Part shown: positions 32,196-35,772 of the stretch, piece after piece | How the letters are laid out: every line of letters starts with the position of its first letter | Numbering within the stretch: the first letter of the stretch is position 1 | Assembly (NCBI GenBank): GCA_900546255.1 | Contig: URCB01000017.1 | Location: 1 to 35,772, forward strand | Length of the DNA: 35,772 nt | Direction: 5' to 3' | Source of the DNA: an uncultured Eubacteriales bacterium | GTDB lineage: Bacteria > Bacillota > Clostridia > Oscillospirales > Oscillospiraceae | The notes under the pieces: generated by a model | Seen by the model: only the letters and a program-made list of their open reading frames with translations | Told to the model about the DNA's origin: nothing | The model's database searches: none | Translations under genes and position numbers: made by a program

Positions 32196-33034
32196 TTGGA
32201 GTGGTAGACGTAGGCGGCGGCCTGCGGGGCGTGTATGGCGCAGGGGTCTTTGACACCTGCCTGGATGAGGGGATTGCCTTTGACTATCTCATCGGCGTCT
32301 CGGCGGGCAGCGCCAACGTGGCCTCCTTCCTGGCCGGGCAGAAGGGGCGGAACCTGAAGTTTTATGCCGACTATTCCTTCCGCAAGGCCTATATGAGTTT
32401 CCGCAACCTGCTGCGCCGGGGGAGCTACCTGGACCTGGACTACATCTACGGGGACGCCCTCACCAACGCCGGCGGGGAGTACCCCCTGGACTACCAGGCC
32501 ATGGCCGCCCGGCCGGAGACGGCCAAAATCGTGGCCACGGACGTGGCCACCGGCCAGCCGGTGTACTTCGACTTTCACGACATGGCCCAGGACGATTACG
32601 GGGCCATCAAGGCCAGCTGCTGCGTGCCGGTGGTCAACCGCCCCTACCGGTGGCGGGGGAAGGCCTATTACGACGGGGGGCTCAGCGACCCCATCCCCTT
32701 CCAGCAGGCCTTCCAGGCGGGGTGTGACCGGGTGGTGGTCATCCTCACCCGGCCCAAGGACTACTACCGGGACCCCAAAAAGGACCAGCGGATGGCCAAA
32801 CTTCTGCGGAAGTATCCCAACGCCGCCCGGGTTCTGGCCCTGCGGGCGGAGACTTACAACCGCCAACTGGAGCAGGCTCACGCCTTGGCCCAGGCGGGCA
32901 AGGTCCTCCTGGTGGCCCCCGATGACATTGGGGGGATGTCCACCCTCACCAAGGACCGGGGGGCCATTCTCACCATGTACCACAAAGGGCGCAGCGATGC
33001 CAAGGCCATCGGGGCCTTCCTAGCCGGGAAATGA
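32192..33034 (+). CDS. Patatin-like phospholipase
   Basis: A 280-aa serine lipid hydrolase. It has the Gly-rich oxyanion loop VGGGLRGVYGAG (7-18), nucleophile Ser37 in GVSAG, and catalytic Asp161 in YYDGGLSDPIP, the complete Ser-Asp dyad. The family resembles the cytoplasmic YjjU-type proteins; no signal peptide or transmembrane helix is evident. ATG 32192 overlaps the MocR stop by 4 bp, with AAGGAAGAGGTGAT upstream. The substrate is unknown; regulation by the coupled MocR protein is inferred. Confidence 0.92.
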   Translation: MIGVVDVGGGLRGVYGAGVFDTCLDEGIAFDYLIGVSAGSANVASFLAGQKGRNLKFYADYSFRKAYMSFRNLLRRGSYLDLDYIYGDALTNAGGEYPLDYQAMAARPETAKIVATDVATGQPVYFDFHDMAQDDYGAIKASCCVPVVNRPYRWRGKAYYDGGLSDPIPFQQAFQAGCDRVVVILTRPKDYYRDPKKDQRMAKLLRKYPNAARVLALRAETYNRQLEQAHALAQAGKVLLVAPDDIGGMSTLTKDRGAILTMYHKGRSDAKAIGAFLAGK

Positions 33035-33055
33035 GGACAAAACCCCCAGCGGGAC

Positions 33056-33084
33056 TTGCATCCCCGGGGAGATAGTGATAGAAT
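33056..33084 (+). promoter_or_regulatory. Sigma-A promoter of pta
   Basis: -35 TTGCAT (33056-33061), 17-bp spacer, -10 TAGAAT (33079-33084). Confidence 0.8.
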
Positions 33085-33107
33085 AAATCCGTTGTTTTAG
33101 TAAGAAA

Positions 33108-33125
33108 AAGCCCCCTTTGGGGCTT
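33108..33125 (+). repeat. Hairpin in the pta leader
   Basis: AAGCCCC (33108-33114) / GGGGCTT (33119-33125) with a CTTT loop, ending a few bases before the ribosome site GGAGGT. There is no U-tract; it could stabilise the mRNA or influence initiation. Confidence 0.6.
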
Positions 33126-33145
33126 ATGATGGAGGTAACTGAATC

Positions 33146-34117
33146 ATGTTTGCAAAGCTGATCGAAACCCTGAAAGCCAATCCCCGCACCTTGGTGTTTA
33201 CCGAGGGCTCCGATGCCCGTATCCTGGAGGCCACCGACCGCCTGAAGAAGGACGGCTTCCTCACCCCCATCCTGGTAGGGGACGAGGCCGAGGTCAAGGC
33301 CGCTGCCGCCAAGGGCGGGTTTGACATTGAGGGGATCCGCATCGTGAACCCCGCCACCTACGAAGGCATGGACGCCATGGTGGAGAAGATGGTGGAACTG
33401 CGCAAGGGCAAGATGACCCCCGAGGAGTGCCGCAGCAACCTTATGAAGGGCAACTACTTCGGCACCATGCTGGTGAAGATGGGCGAGGCCGACTGCCTGC
33501 TGGGCGGCGCCACCTACTCCACCGCCGACACCGTCCGCCCTGCCCTGCAGCTCATCAAGACCAAGCCCGGCAACAACAACGTGAGCTCCTGCTTTATTCT
33601 GCAGCGGGAGAAGGACGGCGTGGACGAGCGCCTGTGCATGGGTGACTGCGCCATCCAGATCGACCCCGACGAGGACGCCCTGGTGGAGACCGCCCTGGAG
33701 TGCGCCAAGACCGCCGCCACCTTCGGCATCGACCCCAAGATCGCCTTCCTGAGCTACTCCACCAAGGGCTCCGGCAAGGGCGAGGCCGTGGACAAGGTGA
33801 AGAACGCCTGCGAGAAGGCTAAGGCCGCCGCTCCCGAGCTGGCCATCGACGGCGAGATGCAGTTCGACGCCGCCGTCTCCCCCGTGGTGGGTCAGCAGAA
33901 GTTCCCCGGCTCCAAGGTGGCTGGCCACGCCAACACCTTCATCTTCCCGGAGATCCAGTCCGGCAACATCGGCTATAAGATCGCCCAGCGCCTGGGTGGC
34001 TTCGCCGCTTACGGCCCCATCCTCCAGGGCCTGAACGCCCCCATCAACGACCTCTCCCGCGGCTGCGACGCCGACGAGGTCTACAAGATGGCCATCATCA
34101 CCGCCGCCCTGGCCTGA
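33146..34117 (+). CDS. pta: Phosphate acetyltransferase (phosphotransacetylase)
   Basis: A 323-aa enzyme interconverting acetyl-CoA and acetyl phosphate; with acetate kinase it yields ATP in fermentation. Family blocks are clear: VFTEGSDARILEAT, PILVGDEAEV, the GGATYSTADTVRPALQLI region, LQREKDG, AFLSYSTKGSG, DGEMQFDAAVSP, HANTFIFPEIQSGNIGYKIAQRLGG and PINDLSRGC. Length fits short-form Pta. ATG 33146 follows GATGGAGGTAACTG. No ackA is adjacent. A phosphotransbutyrylase is a distant relative, but the SxxDTVRPAL and SRGC blocks favour Pta. Confidence 0.94.
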   Translation: MFAKLIETLKANPRTLVFTEGSDARILEATDRLKKDGFLTPILVGDEAEVKAAAAKGGFDIEGIRIVNPATYEGMDAMVEKMVELRKGKMTPEECRSNLMKGNYFGTMLVKMGEADCLLGGATYSTADTVRPALQLIKTKPGNNNVSSCFILQREKDGVDERLCMGDCAIQIDPDEDALVETALECAKTAATFGIDPKIAFLSYSTKGSGKGEAVDKVKNACEKAKAAAPELAIDGEMQFDAAVSPVVGQQKFPGSKVAGHANTFIFPEIQSGNIGYKIAQRLGGFAAYGPILQGLNAPINDLSRGCDADEVYKMAIITAALA

Positions 34118-34150
34118 TCCTTTGGCGCGGCATTCCATCAGAACCGGCTT

Positions 34151-34185
34151 GGGGCAGCCACCGAAGGGGTGGCTGCCCCGTTTTT
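34151..34185 (+). terminator. Terminator of pta
   Basis: Perfect 12-bp stem GGGGCAGCCACC (34151-34162) / GGTGGCTGCCCC (34168-34179), loop GAAGG, then G and five T. Confidence 0.93.
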
Positions 34186-34208
34186 ACACCAAGAATCAGG
34201 GGGATAGC

Positions 34209-35270
34209 ATGGGAAGAAAGAGATGCCTCGTTTTTGTGCTGGCCCTGTGCCTGGCCACGCTGGCCGGCTGCCAGGGCAGTGGGATCCAAAACCAGGTCAC
34301 CACCGTGACCTATGACCGCCCAGAATCCTACACCGCCGGCGGCGGGGAGACCACCCAGCCGGTGGAGCGGGTGGTCATCGACTGGTACAACGGCAGCGTC
34401 ACCGTGGCCCGCCACGACGGGGACGCCGTGGCCTTTTCCGAGACCGCCAACCGCACCCTGGAGGAAGGGCTGACCCTCCGCTGGCGGGTGGAGGACGGCA
34501 CCCTCTCCCTGGTCTACTGCCAGGCAGGGCAGGTGCAGTTGGGGGACCTGGAAAAGGACCTCACCGTCCTCCTACCCGAGGATTTGACGTTGGAGGAGCT
34601 GGCGGTGGACACCGGGGCCGCCCCAGTCCAGGTGTCCGACATCGCCGCAGGCGCCATGACCCTTGGCACCGGGAGCGGCGCCATCGACCTCCAAGCCTGC
34701 CAGGTGACGGAAGGGGCCCGACTGGACACCGGCTCCGGGAACATCACCGTAGACCTGACAGGTCCCCTGGAGACCCTGTCGGCGGACACGGGCTCTGGGG
34801 CGGTGTCACTCACGGCAGGGCGGGTGTCCCAGTGTACGGTGGACACCGGTTCCGGTGCCGTCTCCGTTACCGCGGAGACCATCGAGACCATGGAGGCCGG
34901 CACGGGGGCCGGCGGGGTCACCCTTCAGGCCGGCCAGTTGGGGGCCTTTACCGCGGAGGTGGGCTCCGGTGACGTGACCCTCACCGCCGGGGCGGTGGAC
35001 CAGGCGGCGGTGAGCGCTGGCAGCGGGGGATTCACCCTCACGGCGGACCAGGCCCCTGGCGCGCTGTCTGTGAACCTCACCTCCGGCCCCATCCACCTGA
35101 CCCTGCCGGAGGAGGCCTCCTTCACCGCCACCTTGGACACCGTCAGCGGCCAGTGGCACTGCCAGCTGCCGGCCACCCAGCAGGGGGACCGCTATGTCTG
35201 CGGGACAGGGGAGGGGACCTACCGCTTCTCCACCACTTCTGGGGATGTGACCATTCAGGCCTTGTCATAA
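34209..35270 (+). CDS. DUF4097 beta-repeat lipoprotein
   Basis: A 353-aa predicted lipoprotein (signal ending LATLAGC, Cys21). The mature protein is a long series of about 20-residue beta repeats of the DUF4097 (putative adhesin-like) type, of the form DTGSGAVSLTAG: for example at about 155-300 with LGTGSGAIDL, LDTGSGNITV, ADTGSGAVSL, VDTGSGAVSV, AEVGSGDVTL and SAGSGGFTL. Such repeats form a right-handed or single-stranded beta-helix at the cell surface. ATG 34209 follows GGGGGATAGC, a modest ribosome site; an in-frame frame back to 34122 overlaps the pta terminator. The role is unknown. Confidence 0.85.
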   Translation: MGRKRCLVFVLALCLATLAGCQGSGIQNQVTTVTYDRPESYTAGGGETTQPVERVVIDWYNGSVTVARHDGDAVAFSETANRTLEEGLTLRWRVEDGTLSLVYCQAGQVQLGDLEKDLTVLLPEDLTLEELAVDTGAAPVQVSDIAAGAMTLGTGSGAIDLQACQVTEGARLDTGSGNITVDLTGPLETLSADTGSGAVSLTAGRVSQCTVDTGSGAVSVTAETIETMEAGTGAGGVTLQAGQLGAFTAEVGSGDVTLTAGAVDQAAVSAGSGGFTLTADQAPGALSVNLTSGPIHLTLPEEASFTATLDTVSGQWHCQLPATQQGDRYVCGTGEGTYRFSTTSGDVTIQALS

Positions 35271-35272
35271 GC

Positions 35273-35311
35273 AAACCCGGCGCGTCGTAGCGTGTACGAC
35301 GCGCCGGGTTT
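35273..35311. terminator. Bidirectional terminator
   Basis: Perfect 17-bp arms AAACCCGGCGCGTCGTA (35273-35289) / TACGACGCGCCGGGTTT (35295-35311) with a GCGTG loop, between the DUF4097 gene and the minus-strand zinc-ribbon remnant. Confidence 0.9.
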
Positions 35312-35334
35312 TCCAGGTTTTGCTGCGAAGGCCC

Positions 35335-35688
35335 CTATTCCTCTCCTCTGTCCCGCCAGTGGTCCAGCTGGGGCAGCAGCTGGGCCAGGTGGGCCCGGAC
35401 CTGCTCCGGCGGCCACTGGGGATGGGCCAGGTGGTGGGACAGGAAGTCGATCAACGCCTCTTGGGTTTCATAGACGAACTTCCCACCGGTGTAGCACCAC
35501 TGGCAATAGGCGACATTTGGGGTCCCGTCCGGTTCCTGGCTGAGGATAGACTCCTCTAAGGGCATCCCGCAACACTGGCAAATCCATTGACGGGGCGCCC
35601 CCAGCAGGGCGTGGAGGGATACGTCAAACAGATCGGAGAGCCGTTTCAGGGTCTCAATGTTAGGCAGGGTTTCTCCGGTATCACATAG
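35335..35688 (-). pseudogene. 5'-truncated HTH (Xre) plus zinc-ribbon regulator
   Basis: The frame from 35688 encodes 117 residues. DTGETLPNIETLKRLSDLF continues into DVSLHALLG, the second half of a Xre-type helix-turn-helix. Then comes a zinc-ribbon domain with CQCCGMPLEES and YCQWCYTGG, followed by a helical tail. In complete members about 30 more N-terminal residues with the recognition helix precede this point; here an in-frame TAA (35689-35691) and unrelated sequence replace them, and no start codon is available before residue 42. The downstream part alone (ATG 35565) could still be translated as a 76-aa zinc-ribbon peptide. The break coincides with the mobile-element end. Confidence 0.75.
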
Positions 35689-35707
35689 TTAAAGATATTG
35701 GTGTCAT

Positions 35708-35772
35708 TCAATCAATCTTGCCGATAAAGCGGTAGAAGATTTCTACCTCCTGTTCCCGGCTTCCGTCCTCAC
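35708..35772 (-). CDS. C-terminal end of a probable large serine recombinase (partial)
   Basis: Only the last 20 codons are in the window, running off the right edge. They read ...QEVEIFYRFIGKID then stop, preceded by charged residues. This resembles the conserved C-terminal strand of large serine recombinases with a DUF4368 tail (Tn4451/TnpX-like), which usually lie at one end of their element. It ends 26 bp from the point where the HTH gene breaks off, as expected for an inserted element. The match is short and judged by eye. Confidence 0.45.
   Translation of the reverse strand, partial: EDGSREQEVEIFYRFIGKID

Overview
The window looks like chromosomal DNA from a high-GC, Gram-positive gut anaerobe of the Oscillospiraceae (Flavonifractor / Pseudoflavonifractor / Intestinimonas-like). 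This rests on strong AGGAGG-type ribosome sites, TTG/GTG starts, a cysteine T-box leader, DUF1385-prmC and recA-recX gene order, many lipoproteins with Leu-Ala-Gly-Cys lipoboxes, PadR/HAAS and MocR regulators, and GCC/CTG/CGG-dominated codon use. The genus is an inference; no 16S rRNA gene is present.

Left part (1-10.8 kb): a tRNA-Leu(CAA) on the minus strand, then a lipoprotein plus OmpR-type response regulator plus histidine kinase operon. Next comes one long co-directional unit: DUF1385 membrane protein, prmC, recA, recX, rimO, pgsA, ECF sigma factor and its DUF4367-like membrane partner. A candidate SOS (LexA) box and a clean sigma-A promoter precede this unit. 

Middle (10.8-20.6 kb): two small envelope proteins, one preceded by a hairpin with an ECF-like promoter; a T-box(Cys)-cysE-cysS operon; a secreted nuclease; a minus-strand Cys-rich lipoprotein divergent from a small Xre-type repressor with palindromic sites between them; a minus-strand pair of a histidine-phosphatase/GNAT fusion and a YgiQ radical SAM protein; a 54-aa membrane peptide; and tRNA-Ala(GGC).

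20.6-24.7 kb: an AT-rich minus-strand cassette beside the tRNA (PadR regulator, HAAS-like membrane protein, small secreted protein), then mtnA translationally coupled to a class II aldolase, which together suggest a DHAP-shunt type salvage of methylthioribose or 5-deoxyribose. A 550-bp purine-rich gap follows.

Right part (24.7-35.8 kb): a class III aminotransferase with high-expression codon use behind a possible attenuator; a four-helix membrane protein made of two tandem copies; pyruvate carboxylase (minus); a MocR regulator translationally coupled to a patatin-like phospholipase; phosphotransacetylase (pta); a DUF4097 lipoprotein; and at the right edge an HTH/zinc-ribbon gene that has lost its N-terminus exactly where the end of a probable serine-recombinase mobile element begins.

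Most of the window is core metabolism and information processing. The most unusual parts are the PadR cassette, the mtnA-aldolase pair, the duplicated membrane protein, the MocR-patatin pair, the aminotransferase leader and the right-end insertion junction.
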